Of a DNA stretch of 64,000 nt, positions 6,811-15,821 are shown in pieces. The notes beneath the pieces were generated by a model. The model made no database searches. It was given only the letters and a program-made list of their open reading frames with translations, and was not told the DNA's origin. The DNA is from Thermoanaerobaculales bacterium (GTDB lineage: Bacteria > Acidobacteriota > Thermoanaerobaculia > Thermoanaerobaculales > Sulfomarinibacteraceae), in the NCBI GenBank assembly GCA_025456145.1, contig JALOLD010000010.1, positions 1 to 64,000 on the forward strand. Reading direction: 5' to 3'. A program made the position numbers and the translations under genes. The stretch's first letter is position 1. Each line of letters begins with the position of its first letter.

Positions 6811-9069
6811 TCAGAGCTCGCGCGCCATGCTCGGTCTCGGCCCCGGCTGGGCGAGGATCCGGGCGATCGGCCGCAGCCCGAGCCACCACTGCTCGAGGGG
6901 CCGCTGGTGCTCCGCGTCGACCATCCGCGGCAGGTCGCGCAGGTCGATGATCCGGGTCGTGCCGCCGTCGAGCCCGATCGCCGACGCCGAGGCGCGACCG
7001 TGGGTCGCCTCGTCGATGAGGTGGTTGATGCAGCGCTTGGCGAGCCGGGTCGCGAGGATCCGGTCGAAGGGCGTCGGGCTGCCCCCCTGCTGGAGGTGGC
7101 CGAGGATCGCCTGCCGTACCTCGAACAGATCGCCCCCCTCCTCCTCGAACAACCGGGCCATGAAGGGCGTGGTGTAGGTCGAGTTGGTCTCCTCGTTGCG
7201 GATGATCAGGCCGAGCCGCTTGCCGCTCTTGAAGCCGTGCACGAGGTGGTCGAGGTCGGCCTTGAGGTCGGCCAGCGACACCCCCTCCTCGTGCAGGTAG
7301 ACCCGCTCGGCGCCGGTCGACAGCCCGCCCATGAGAGCGAGATAGCCGCAGTACCGGCCCATCACCTCGACGACGAAGCAGCGGTTCGAGGCGACCGCCG
7401 ACTGCTTGATCTTGTCGACCGCCTCGACGATCGAGTTGAGCGCGGTGTCGGCGCCGACGCTGAGCTCCGATCCGGGGAGGTTGTTGTTGATCGTCGCGGG
7501 CAGGCACAACATCGGGATGTTGAAGGCCGGGAAGGCCTCGCGCTTGCCGAGGAAGCGGAAGGCGGTCTCGTAGGCCGTCCACCCGCCGATGATCAGCATC
7601 GCGTCGACCCGACGGTCCTCGAGGGTCCGCGCGATGGTGTAGTAGTCGTGACCGGTCGGGATCTTGCGGTTGATACCGAGCTCGCAGCCGCCGCGCGAGG
7701 TCCAGCCGCGGACGCTCATCCAGCCGAGCTCGTCGATCCGGCCCTCGAGCAGACCGGCGAGGCCGTTGCGGACCCCGAGCATGACGTGACCGGCGTCGAG
7801 ACCGAGGCGAACCGCGGCGCGGACCGCGGTGTTCATCCCGGGCGCGGGTGCGCCCGAGTGGAGGACCGCGATCCGCAACCGTCGCTGGTCGGGCCGCGGG
7901 GGGCTGGGCAGGGAGCGAAGCAGGGTCGAGAGGGTCTCGAGGTTGTCCGAGAAGCTCCCGCCGCGCAGGCGCAGCGCGTCGGCGTGCCGGCCCTCGGCGA
8001 TCGCCCGGGTCGCCGCCTCGGACTGCTCGACGCAGTGGGCGAGGGGCAGCTGCTGGATGCGGTTGTTGCGGACGCCGATCAACTGAGGGGGGTCGCCCGA
8101 CTCGGCGGCGAGCACCTGCTCGACCGCCGCGTGCCCGAGCAGGGTGCTCATCGTCCGGTCGAAGGCGCTGGGCGCGCCGCCCCGCTGGACGTGGCCGAGG
8201 ATGGTCAGCCGGACCTCCTCGGCGAGGCCCCGCTCGAGCGCGTCACGGACCTCGGAGGAGGAGATCGGCCTGCCGTGCCGATCGTGAGCCCCCTCCGCGA
8301 CGACGACGATGCTGTCGCGGCGGCCCGCCAGCCGCCCGGCGCGCAGGCGGTCGCACAGCCGCTGCGGCCACTCGTCGTCCTCGGGCGGCTGCTCCGGGAT
8401 GAAGACCGCGTCGGCGCCGGTGGCGAGCGCGCTCATCAGCGCGAGGTAGCCGCAGTTGCGACCCATGACCTCGACCACGAAGGTCCGCTGGTGGCTCGCC
8501 GCGGTGCTCGAGAGGGCGTCGATCGCCTGGGTGATCCGGTGCAGCGCGGTGTCGGCGCCGATCGTCATGTCGGTGCCGTAGAAGTCGTTGTCGATCGAGC
8601 CGGCGAGCCCGGTGAGGACGATGCCCGGACGAGCCTCGGCGTCGTGGGTCGAGAGCCTTCCGGCGGCGATCAGGGCGGCGACGTGGTCGTGCCACTCGCG
8701 GTGGAGCAGGTGGGCGGCGGTCAGGCTGCCGTCGCCGCCGATCACGATGAGCCGCGAGACGCCGTGCTCGATGAGGTTGCGGACCGCCGCCTGACGGCCC
8801 TCGAGCGAACGGAACTCGGGGCAGCGGGCGCTGCCGATGACGGTGCCGCCGAGGTGGAGGATGCCGCCCACCGACTCCCAGTCCATCGGCCGGAAGTGCT
8901 CGCCGCCCGACACGAGACCGCGCAGGCCCTCGCTCACCGCCACCACCTCGACCCCGCGATCGAGGGCCGTGCGTACGACGGCACGGATCGCCGGGTTCAT
9001 CCCGGGCGCGTCGCCACCCGAGGTGAGGATGGCGAGGCGTTCGTGGCGAATAGCGGGTGCTGCGGGCAT
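6811..9069 (-). CDS. pfkA: Tandem-duplicated, eukaryotic-type 6-phosphofructokinase
   Basis: A 752-residue protein made of two PFK domains, twice the length of ordinary bacterial PFK. The N-half (about 10-390) keeps the catalytic residues: TSGGDAPGMN at 16-25, GGDGS at 111-115 and SIDND at 158-162 with the base Asp160. The C-half (about 398-745) has GGWTAY at 495-500 where the ATP site should be and TINNN at 526-530, losing the catalytic Asp, while keeping sugar-phosphate segments such as EVMGRYCGYLA. This division into an active N-half and a regulatory C-half is the layout of animal and fungal PFK. An ATP-dependent commitment step of glycolysis is expected; allosteric control is inferred. 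GGAGGG and TAGAAT lie upstream of the ATG. The flanking genes are unrelated; pgi is 3 kb away. Confidence 0.93.
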   Translation of the reverse strand: MPAAPAIRHERLAILTSGGDAPGMNPAIRAVVRTALDRGVEVVAVSEGLRGLVSGGEHFRPMDWESVGGILHLGGTVIGSARCPEFRSLEGRQAAVRNLIEHGVSRLIVIGGDGSLTAAHLLHREWHDHVAALIAAGRLSTHDAEARPGIVLTGLAGSIDNDFYGTDMTIGADTALHRITQAIDALSSTAASHQRTFVVEVMGRNCGYLALMSALATGADAVFIPEQPPEDDEWPQRLCDRLRAGRLAGRRDSIVVVAEGAHDRHGRPISSSEVRDALERGLAEEVRLTILGHVQRGGAPSAFDRTMSTLLGHAAVEQVLAAESGDPPQLIGVRNNRIQQLPLAHCVEQSEAATRAIAEGRHADALRLRGGSFSDNLETLSTLLRSLPSPPRPDQRRLRIAVLHSGAPAPGMNTAVRAAVRLGLDAGHVMLGVRNGLAGLLEGRIDELGWMSVRGWTSRGGCELGINRKIPTGHDYYTIARTLEDRRVDAMLIIGGWTAYETAFRFLGKREAFPAFNIPMLCLPATINNNLPGSELSVGADTALNSIVEAVDKIKQSAVASNRCFVVEVMGRYCGYLALMGGLSTGAERVYLHEEGVSLADLKADLDHLVHGFKSGKRLGLIIRNEETNSTYTTPFMARLFEEEGGDLFEVRQAILGHLQQGGSPTPFDRILATRLAKRCINHLIDEATHGRASASAIGLDGGTTRIIDLRDLPRMVDAEHQRPLEQWWLGLRPIARILAQPGPRPSMAREL

Positions 9070-9188
9070 CGGCGCTCCCTCCGCGCGGAGCCGGTATTCT
9101 ACACAACGGGCACGATGCCGGACGCAGGCCGGTCCCCGGCTGCGCTGGCCGCTTGACCCGGCGCTCGGAAGCGGCGAGACTCTCTGCC

Positions 9189-10484
9189 ATGAACGAGCTC
9201 GTGCTGATCGTCGACGACGAGGAGGGCATCCTCACGACCATGGCCCAGGTGCTCGGCGACCAGGGCTTCCGGACGCTGACCACGACGAGCGGCGCCGAGG
9301 CCCTCGATCTGTACCGCGAGCACCGTCCGGACGTGGTCTTCCTCGACATCTGGCTGCCCGACAAGGACGGCCTCGAGGCGCTCCAGGCGATCCTCGAGCT
9401 CGACCCCGGCGCCCTGGTCGTCATGATGTCGGGCCACGGGACGTCGTCGACGGCGGTCAAGTCGATCAAGATGGGCGCCCAGGACTACCTCGAGAAGCCG
9501 CTGTCCTACGACCAGACCGTGGCGGCGGTGCGCGAGGCCCTCGAGACCCGTGCGCGACGGCTCGCCACGGCGGAGGGCGGCGTCCTCGAGGCGAGCCGCC
9601 ACCAGCCGATCGGCGAGCTCGAGCCTCCGCCGGACCTGCCGCTGCTCGTCGAGACGGGGCGGCCGCAACGGACGATCGCCAAGCCGAGCGTGATCTACGG
9701 TCTCGGGCTGCACTCGGGCGGCCGCACCGGGATGGTCCTCCAGCCGCTGCCGCCGGACTCGGGCATCCACTTCCTGACGCTACCCGCCGGCAACGTCATC
9801 CCGGCCCACATCCGCGCGGTCGCCGAGACCGACTACGCGACGACGATCACCCGCTCGGGCGAGCACATCAGGACCGTCGAGCACCTCCTGTCGGCGCTCC
9901 ACGCCTGCGGCATCGGCAATTTGCTGGTCAAGGTGCACGGCGAGATTCCGGTGCTCGACGGGTCGGCGCTCGGCTTTCTGGAGCGGATCGAGGAGATCGG
10001 CGTGCTCGAGCAGGACCGGCCGGTGCGGGAGATCGTCATCGACCGGGTGTGGGAGCTCGGCAACGGCGGTGACAAGCGGCTGACCATCGAGCCGGCCGAG
10101 GTCTTCTCGGTGTCCTACCTGCTGCGCTATCCGAAGCCGATCGGCGAGCAGTTCTACGACTTCGTCATGACCGACTGCGAGGCCTATCGGCGCGAGATCG
10201 CGCCCGCCCGTACCTTCGGCTTCGTCCGCGACATCAAGATGCTCAACGAGCTCGGTTTGGGGGGCGGCGGACGCCTCGACAACTTCATCATGGTCGGCGA
10301 CGACGAGGTCGTGAACACCGAGCTGCGCTTCCCCGACGAGTTCGTGCGGCACAAGATCCTCGACATCATCGGCGACCTCTACCTGCTCGGCTACCCGGTC
10401 CGCGGCAAGGTCACGGCCCGCCTGACCGGACACCGGGACAACATCGCGCTGCAGCGCGCGATCCTCGCGGACCTCGGCGCGTGA
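9189..10484 (+). CDS. lpxC: Response-regulator receiver domain fused to UDP-3-O-acyl-GlcNAc deacetylase
   Basis: A 431-residue fusion. Residues 1-120 form a complete receiver domain: acidic pair Asp9-Asp10, phospho-acceptor Asp53 in FLDIWLPDKDG, Ser81 in MMSGHG and Lys103 in EKPLS. A linker leads to LpxC from about 159 (IAKPSVIYGLGLHSGG). The zinc ligands are present: His232 (TVEHLLSAL) and His388/Asp392 (RHKILD), with catalytic His415 (TGHRDN). LpxC performs the committed step of lipid A synthesis. The ATG at 9189 follows no strong ribosome-binding site, but the receiver begins immediately. No cognate histidine kinase is adjacent. There is no stop or frame change between the domains, so the fusion is read directly. 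Control of deacetylase activity by phosphorylation is inference. Confidence 0.93.
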   Translation: MNELVLIVDDEEGILTTMAQVLGDQGFRTLTTTSGAEALDLYREHRPDVVFLDIWLPDKDGLEALQAILELDPGALVVMMSGHGTSSTAVKSIKMGAQDYLEKPLSYDQTVAAVREALETRARRLATAEGGVLEASRHQPIGELEPPPDLPLLVETGRPQRTIAKPSVIYGLGLHSGGRTGMVLQPLPPDSGIHFLTLPAGNVIPAHIRAVAETDYATTITRSGEHIRTVEHLLSALHACGIGNLLVKVHGEIPVLDGSALGFLERIEEIGVLEQDRPVREIVIDRVWELGNGGDKRLTIEPAEVFSVSYLLRYPKPIGEQFYDFVMTDCEAYRREIAPARTFGFVRDIKMLNELGLGGGGRLDNFIMVGDDEVVNTELRFPDEFVRHKILDIIGDLYLLGYPVRGKVTARLTGHRDNIALQRAILADLGA

Positions 10485-10524
10485 CCGGCGGACGCGATCG
10501 GCGGGTCGGGCAGCGGTAGGCGCC

Positions 10525-11898
10525 ATGCCGACCGACGACCCACGCCTCGCGATCTCGGCGGACGAGGCCTGCCGACGGGCCGGCCTGGCCGCGTTTCCCG
10601 CGTTGAACCGCGACCCGCATGCCCGCGGGGTCGGGCTCGAGCCCGAGCTCTTCCCGATCGAGGTCAGCGCCACCGGCCAGCCGCGCGGCCGGCTGCGGCT
10701 GACCCGCCCGGGCGGCCTCGGCGTGGTCGAGGCGATCGACGCGATGGTCCCCGGCTCGGGCTCGCTCAGGCCGCGGGTCGGGCGCCCGCCGCACTCCTTC
10801 TTCTACCCGTTGGCCAACGGCGGCCGGCTCACCTTCGAGCCGGGCGCCCAGGTCGAGCACTCGACCGCGGTCCAGCCGAGCGCGGCCGCGGCGGTCGCCG
10901 ACGTCGGCGCGGTGATCGGCGAGCTCCGCCGGGGCTTCGCCTCGCACGGCGTCCGCCTCGCCGCGGTCGGCCTCGACGTCTGGCACGACGTCGACGAGGT
11001 GCCCCAGCAGCTGCGCGCCGGCCGCTACACCGCCCAGGCCGCCTACTACCGGCTGCGCGGCCACTGGGGGGCGGTCATGATGCGCAACACCGCGAGCCTC
11101 CAGGTCAACCTCGACCTCGGGCCCGAGGGGGTGTGGCAGGAGCGCTGGCTCCTCGCCAACCTGATCAGCCCGTTGCTCACCGCGACCTTCGCCTGCAGCC
11201 CTGGAGAGGGCGCGATCTCGTCGCGGGCGCGGGCGTGGCAGGAGCTCGACCCGACCCGGAGCGGTTTCCCGGCGCGTCTCGTCGACGGCTCGGGCGCCGA
11301 TCCGCGCGACGAGTGGGGCGCCGCCGCCCTCGCGGCGGACGTGATGCTGATCCGGCTGTCGGAGGAGCGCTTCACCACCGGCTTCCCGGGGCTGACCTTT
11401 GCCGACTGGATCGCCGACGGCCACCCGCGCTACGGCTGGCCGACCGCGGCCGATCTCGACTACCACCTGACGACGCTGTTCTTCGAGGTCCGGCCGCGCG
11501 GCTTTCTCGAGCTGCGGGCCGGGGAGGCGGTGCCCGACGCCATCCGACCGGCCCAGGTCGTGCTCTCGTCGGCGCTGCTCTACGACGAGCGGGCGCGGGC
11601 CGATGCGCTGGCGCTGCTCGCCGACCGCCGGTCGGAGCTCGTCGAGCTGTGGCGCCGGGCCGCCGCGGACGGCGTTCACGACGACGAGCTCAGGGCGCTG
11701 GCCTGCCGGCTGTGGGAGATCGGGCTCGACGGCGCCCGGCGCCTCGGCGACGGATGGGTCGGCGCCGACAACCTCGCGCTGACCGAGCGCTTCCTCGAGC
11801 ACGAGACCGCCCGCGGACGGGTGCCCGGCGACCGGCTCGCCGAGCTGCTCGCGGACGACCCCGCCCGGGCCCTCGCCTGGGCGTCGTCCGCGCCCTGA
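10525..11898 (+). CDS. Glutamate-cysteine ligase, GCS2 (plant/EgtA-like) family
   Basis: A 457-residue enzyme expected to join glutamate and cysteine, the first step to glutathione or, in EgtA systems, to ergothioneine. Features of the GCS2 superfamily are [13 protein letters not shown] near residue 33, the [10 protein letters not shown] block near 110, [15 protein letters not shown] near 190 and [13 protein letters not shown] near 320. The closest overall resemblance is to the plant and actinobacterial branch. No glutathione synthetase or egtBCDE gene is in the window, so the end product is unknown. It begins 40 bases after the lpxC fusion and is followed closely by pgi. Confidence 0.82.
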   Translation: MPTDDPRLAISADEACRRAGLAAFPALNRDPHARGVGLEPELFPIEVSATGQPRGRLRLTRPGGLGVVEAIDAMVPGSGSLRPRVGRPPHSFFYPLANGGRLTFEPGAQVEHSTAVQPSAAAAVADVGAVIGELRRGFASHGVRLAAVGLDVWHDVDEVPQQLRAGRYTAQAAYYRLRGHWGAVMMRNTASLQVNLDLGPEGVWQERWLLANLISPLLTATFACSPGEGAISSRARAWQELDPTRSGFPARLVDGSGADPRDEWGAAALAADVMLIRLSEERFTTGFPGLTFADWIADGHPRYGWPTAADLDYHLTTLFFEVRPRGFLELRAGEAVPDAIRPAQVVLSSALLYDERARADALALLADRRSELVELWRRAAADGVHDDELRALACRLWEIGLDGARRLGDGWVGADNLALTERFLEHETARGRVPGDRLAELLADDPARALAWASSAP

Positions 11899-11924
11899 GA
11901 GCGGGCGGCGGGAGGGCCCGGACC

Positions 11925-13616
11925 ATGCTCTTCGACTCCGCCCACGACCGCTTCATCCGCCGCGGCGGCACCCTCGAGCAGACCCCGGCGTGGCGGGCCC
12001 TGGCCGAGCACTTCGACCACGTCAAGGACCTCGAGATGAGGCGGCTGTTCGACGACGAACCCGACCGATTCGCGCGCTTCTCGCTCGAGCTCGGGCCGCT
12101 GCTTCTCGACTACTCGAAGCACCGGATCACCGCCGAGACCATCGCCCTGCTCGTCGACCTCGCGCGTGCCGCGGGCGTCCCGGAGGCGGTCTCGGCGATG
12201 CTCGGCGGAGAGCGGGTCAACTGGACCGAGGACCGGGCGGCGCTCCACGTCGCGCTGCGCGACCGCTCGGGACGGCCGGTCGAGGTCGACGGGGTCGACG
12301 TGATGCCGGCCGTCCACCGGGTGCTCGATCAGATGCGGGCGTTCTCCGACGCGGTGCGCAAAGGAAGATGGCTCGGCGCCACCGGCACGCCGATCCGCAC
12401 CGTCGTCAACCTCGGCATCGGCGGCTCGGATCTCGGGCCGGTGATGATCACTCGGGCGCTCGGCGCCTTCCACGACGGCCCCGAGGTGCGCTTCGTCTCG
12501 AACGTCGACGCGAGCGACTTCGTCGAGACGACCCGCGACCTCGAGCCGGCCGAGACGCTGTTCGTCGTCGCCTCGAAGACCTTCACCACCCAGGAGACGA
12601 TGACCAACGCCCGGACCGCCCGGAGCTGGCTGGTCGAGGCCCTCGGCGAGGCCGCGGTGGCCCGGCACTTCGTCGCCCTTTCGACCAACCGCGAGGCGGT
12701 GGCGGCGTTCGGGATCGACCCGGCGAACGTGTTCGAGTTCTGGGACTGGGTCGGCGGTCGCTACTCGAGCTGGTCGGCGATCGGGCTGACCATCGCGATC
12801 GCGGTCGGCTTCGACCGCTTCCTCGAGCTCCTCGAGGGGGCGCACGCGATGGACCGTCACCTCGCCGAGGCGCCGCTCGAGGCCAACATCCCGGCGATCA
12901 TGGCCCTGCTCGGCATCTGGTACCGCAACTTCTTCGGGGCCGCCAGCCACGCCGTCCTGCCCTACGACCAGTACCTCGACCGCTTCCCGGCCTATCTCCA
13001 GCAGGCGGACATGGAGTCGAACGGCAAGTCGGTCGACCGCGACGGCCGCCGGGTCGGCTATGCGACCGGACCGGTCGTCTGGGGAGAGCCCGGGACCAAC
13101 GGTCAGCACGCCTTCTTCCAGCTCATCCACCAGGGGACCGAGCTCATTCCGTGCGACTTCATCGGCGCGGTCAACCCGGCCCACCCGATCGGCGACCACC
13201 ACGCCACGCTGATGGCGAACCTGCTCGCCCAGACTGAGGCGCTGATGCGCGGCCGGACCGAGGCCGAGGCCCGGGCCGAGCTCGAGGGGGCCGGCCTGGA
13301 TGCCGAGGCGGTCGCCGCGCTGGCCCCCCACAAGGTGTTTCCCGGCAACCGGCCGTCCTCGACGATCCTCCTCGACCGGCTGACCCCGCGCAGCCTCGGC
13401 ATGCTCATCGCGGCCTATGAGCACAAGATCTTCGTCCAGGGTGTGATCTGGCGGGTCAACAGCTTCGACCAGTGGGGGGTCGAGCTCGGCAAGGTCCTCG
13501 CCCGGACCATCCTCGCCGAGGAGCAGGCCCTCCTCGCCGGCCGCGATGTCGACCTCAGCCGCCACGACAGCAGCACGGCAGGGTTGTTGCGGAGATTCGC
13601 GGAGCGGACGGAGTAA
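11925..13616 (+). CDS. pgi: Glucose-6-phosphate isomerase
   Basis: A 563-residue phosphoglucose isomerase interconverting glucose-6-phosphate and fructose-6-phosphate in the cytoplasm, the length of the long (E. coli/mammalian) type. Diagnostic blocks are [77 protein letters not shown] and [25 protein letters not shown] eight bases before the ATG at 11925 settles the start. It lies 26 bases after the glutamate-cysteine ligase and six bases before the MFS gene, so the three may form one transcript. Confidence 0.97.
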   Translation: MLFDSAHDRFIRRGGTLEQTPAWRALAEHFDHVKDLEMRRLFDDEPDRFARFSLELGPLLLDYSKHRITAETIALLVDLARAAGVPEAVSAMLGGERVNWTEDRAALHVALRDRSGRPVEVDGVDVMPAVHRVLDQMRAFSDAVRKGRWLGATGTPIRTVVNLGIGGSDLGPVMITRALGAFHDGPEVRFVSNVDASDFVETTRDLEPAETLFVVASKTFTTQETMTNARTARSWLVEALGEAAVARHFVALSTNREAVAAFGIDPANVFEFWDWVGGRYSSWSAIGLTIAIAVGFDRFLELLEGAHAMDRHLAEAPLEANIPAIMALLGIWYRNFFGAASHAVLPYDQYLDRFPAYLQQADMESNGKSVDRDGRRVGYATGPVVWGEPGTNGQHAFFQLIHQGTELIPCDFIGAVNPAHPIGDHHATLMANLLAQTEALMRGRTEAEARAELEGAGLDAEAVAALAPHKVFPGNRPSSTILLDRLTPRSLGMLIAAYEHKIFVQGVIWRVNSFDQWGVELGKVLARTILAEEQALLAGRDVDLSRHDSSTAGLLRRFAERTE

Positions 13617-13622
13617 TCCCAG

Positions 13623-14813
13623 GTGACGCCCGCCACCGATCTCGCCTCCCGCCGCTGGCTGGTGCTCGGCGCCTCGGTCGTCGCCTTCTTCGCGATCGGC
13701 GCGACCTTCTTCGTGGTGCCGCCGCTGGTCCCCGAGCTGGTTGCCCGCTTCGGGCTGTCGCACTTCCAGATCGGCCTCCTGATGGGCGCCATCAGCTTCC
13801 CGGCGGTGGTCCTGGCGATCCCGGTCGGGCTCGCCGTCGACCGGTGGCGGCCGCGCCGCGCCGGCATCGCCTCGCTGTCGCTCATGGTCGCGGGCGCGGT
13901 GCTCTTCGCGACCGCGCCGAGCTTCCCCCTGCTCTTCGCCGGTCGGCTGCTGTTCGGGGTCGGCGGGCTCGTCGTCAACCTGCTCCTCGCCCGGCTGCTC
14001 ACGACTGCCTTCGCCGGTCGTGAGCTCGCCCTGGCGATGGGGGTCTTCATGGCGACCTACCCGGCGAGCATGATCACCGTGTTCTCGCTCCAGCCGGTGC
14101 TGCTCGGCGGCCTCGGTCTGCGCGGCGAGCTGCTTCTCCTCGCCGCCCTGGCGGCGCTCGCCATCCCGCTGTTCGCGGTCGCGGTCGGCGCCACCGACGG
14201 CGGCGACCCGGCACACGCACCCCGCCGGGTGTCGCTGGCCGTCGGCCGTCCGCTCGTCGCCCTCGCCGCCGCCTGGATGCTCTTCTTCGCGGTCCACACC
14301 TCGGTGCTGACCTTCGCCCCCGAGTGGGCCGGTGGTGGACCGTCGGCCCTCCTCGTCGTGACCCTGGTGATGTGGGTGGCGATGATCGGCTCGCCGGTCG
14401 TCGGGACGCTCATCGACCGGATCGCCGGCCCGAACCGCTGGCTCCTCGCCGGCCACCTCGTCCAGGCGGCCGCCCTCCTCGCCATGGCCTCGGGAGCGGT
14501 TAGCCCGCACCCCGCGATGCTCGGCGTCGGTCTCGCCGCGGCCCTCGTCCCGACCGCCGCGTACGCGCTTCCCGCCCTCCTCATCGCCCCCGAGCGGGTC
14601 GGCTACGCCTTCGGCTTCATCACCGTGTTCTCCAACCTCGGGACGATCGTCGGTCCGGCGGTCTCCGGCCGGCTGCTCGACGGGACCGGGTCGTGGACGA
14701 TGGTGTGGGCCCTGCTCGCCGCGGTCGCGACGGCCGCCGTCGGCTTCGGTGCGCTCGCCCGGCCGGGACCGCTCGCCGTCAGAGGAAGTCGAGCCGCGGC
14801 ACCCGCGGGATGA
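13623..14813 (+). CDS. Major facilitator superfamily transporter
   Basis: A 396-residue protein with about twelve membrane segments. The MFS A-like motif is recognisable in the loop after segment 2 (GLAVDRWRPRRAG, about 76-88), and a weaker one sits in the second half (GTLIDRIAGPNRW). The substrate cannot be told from sequence. The GTG start at 13623 is six bases after the pgi stop. The 3' end overlaps the convergent mqnD gene by 35 bases, so there is no room for a terminator between them. Confidence 0.88.
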   Translation: MTPATDLASRRWLVLGASVVAFFAIGATFFVVPPLVPELVARFGLSHFQIGLLMGAISFPAVVLAIPVGLAVDRWRPRRAGIASLSLMVAGAVLFATAPSFPLLFAGRLLFGVGGLVVNLLLARLLTTAFAGRELALAMGVFMATYPASMITVFSLQPVLLGGLGLRGELLLLAALAALAIPLFAVAVGATDGGDPAHAPRRVSLAVGRPLVALAAAWMLFFAVHTSVLTFAPEWAGGGPSALLVVTLVMWVAMIGSPVVGTLIDRIAGPNRWLLAGHLVQAAALLAMASGAVSPHPAMLGVGLAAALVPTAAYALPALLIAPERVGYAFGFITVFSNLGTIVGPAVSGRLLDGTGSWTMVWALLAAVATAAVGFGALARPGPLAVRGSRAAAPAG

Positions 14814-15609
14814 GCCCTTCGCGAGCGGCCCGCTCGAGAAAGGCGGTCACACCGGCCCGCCCGCGCTCGCCATAGTCGACGGTCAGCTGGTTGACGTACA
14901 TGCCGACGAAGCGGTCGGCCTTGTCGCGGTCGAGGCCGCGGCCGTAGTCGAGGGCGTAGTCGAGGGCGGCGTCGCGGTGCTCGAGGGAGTAGACGATCGA
15001 CGCCTTGAGGAGCCGTGCGACGTCGTGCATCGCCGGCTCGCCGAGGTCGCGGCGGACGACGTTTCCGCCGAGCGGCAGCGGCAGCCCGCCGGTCTGCTCC
15101 GCCCACCAGACGCCGAGGTCGACCAGGTTGACGAGGCCCTCGTCCCGCCAGGTCAGCTGTCCCTCGTGGATCACGACCCCGGCGTCGACCTCGCCGCGGA
15201 GGACCGCCGGGCCGATCGCGTCGAAGGGGAGCACTCGGGTGCGCAGGCCGGGGTTCCACATCCGTAGCGCGAGGGCCGCCGAGGTCAGGGCGCCGGGGAT
15301 GGCGACGGTGACCGACCCGAGCCTCTCGGCGGGGATCTCCTCGCGGGCGACCAGGACCGGGCCATAGCCGTCGCCCATCGAGGCGCCCGATCCGAGCAGG
15401 GCATAGCGGTCGTCGAGGTGGGCGTAGGCGTGGATCGACACCGCCGTGACCTCGTAGGTGCCCGAGTGCGCCTCCCGGTTGAGGGTCTCGATGTCGGACA
15501 GGATGTGCTCGAACTCGTACGCGCCGGTGTCGACGAGCCCCTTGGCGAGGGCGTAGAACATGAAGGCGTCGTCGGAGTCGGGCGAGTGCGCCACGCGGAT
15601 CAGGGTCAT
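14779..15609 (-). CDS. mqnD: 1,4-dihydroxy-6-naphthoate synthase (futalosine menaquinone pathway)
   Basis: A 276-residue MqnA/MqnD-family protein with the fold of a periplasmic binding protein but acting as a cytoplasmic enzyme of the futalosine route to menaquinone. It starts with IRVAHSPDSDDAFMFYALAKG, the MqnD opening, and has the central SVTVAIPGALTSAALAL and AGVVIHEGQLTWRDEGL segments. MqnA is the nearest alternative, but the HSPDSDD N-terminus and the His in VIHEGQ favour MqnD. GGGAGG lies before the ATG and a TACACT -10-like hexamer further upstream. No other mqn genes are in the window. The gene implies a menaquinone-based respiratory chain. Confidence 0.88.
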   Translation of the reverse strand: MTLIRVAHSPDSDDAFMFYALAKGLVDTGAYEFEHILSDIETLNREAHSGTYEVTAVSIHAYAHLDDRYALLGSGASMGDGYGPVLVAREEIPAERLGSVTVAIPGALTSAALALRMWNPGLRTRVLPFDAIGPAVLRGEVDAGVVIHEGQLTWRDEGLVNLVDLGVWWAEQTGGLPLPLGGNVVRRDLGEPAMHDVARLLKASIVYSLEHRDAALDYALDYGRGLDRDKADRFVGMYVNQLTVDYGERGRAGVTAFLERAAREGLIPRVPRLDFL

Positions 15610-15675
15610 CGGACCTCCCGGGTCGAGGCGGTAGTGTAACGGTTCCCGTGCGCCCTTCCATGTGGCCGCGCCAGT

Positions 15676-15728
15676 GGCAGCGACAGCTGCCGCGGCAAGC
15701 CCTCAAGCCCTCAAGCCCTCAAGCCCTC
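15676..15728. repeat. Second copy of the GGCAGC hairpin plus AAGCCCTC octamers
   Basis: GGCAGC, loop GACA, GCTGCC (15676-15691), then CGCGGC and four perfect AAGCCCTC units at 15697-15728. It matches the element at 5127-5210 base for base in the shared part and differs in octamer number (four against seven). It ends six bases before the -35 box of the tetR promoter. Confidence 0.95.
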
Positions 15729-15733
15729 GCCTC

Positions 15734-15762
15734 TTGACAGAGTCAAACGGATGTTTCATATT
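15734..15762 (+). promoter_or_regulatory. Strong promoter for the tetR efflux operon
   Basis: A consensus TTGACA (15734-15739), a 17-base spacer and CATATT (15757-15762). The expected start point is near 15769. Confidence 0.8.
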
Positions 15763-15782
15763 GCCGTTTGAAACAGATGTTT
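15744..15782. promoter_or_regulatory. Probable TetR operators overlapping the promoter
   Basis: Two 12-base direct repeats, AAACGGATGTTT (15745-15756) and AAACAGATGTTT (15771-15782), each a dyad AAAC-N4-GTTT, lie 26 bases apart and flank the -10 box. CAAACGG (15744-15750) and CCGTTTG (15764-15770) also form an inverted repeat. This is the normal arrangement for an autorepressing TetR regulator; binding is inferred. Confidence 0.65.
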
Positions 15783-15821
15783 GGAGCTCGATTGGAACCC
15801 CGACCACACCATGACAGCGCG

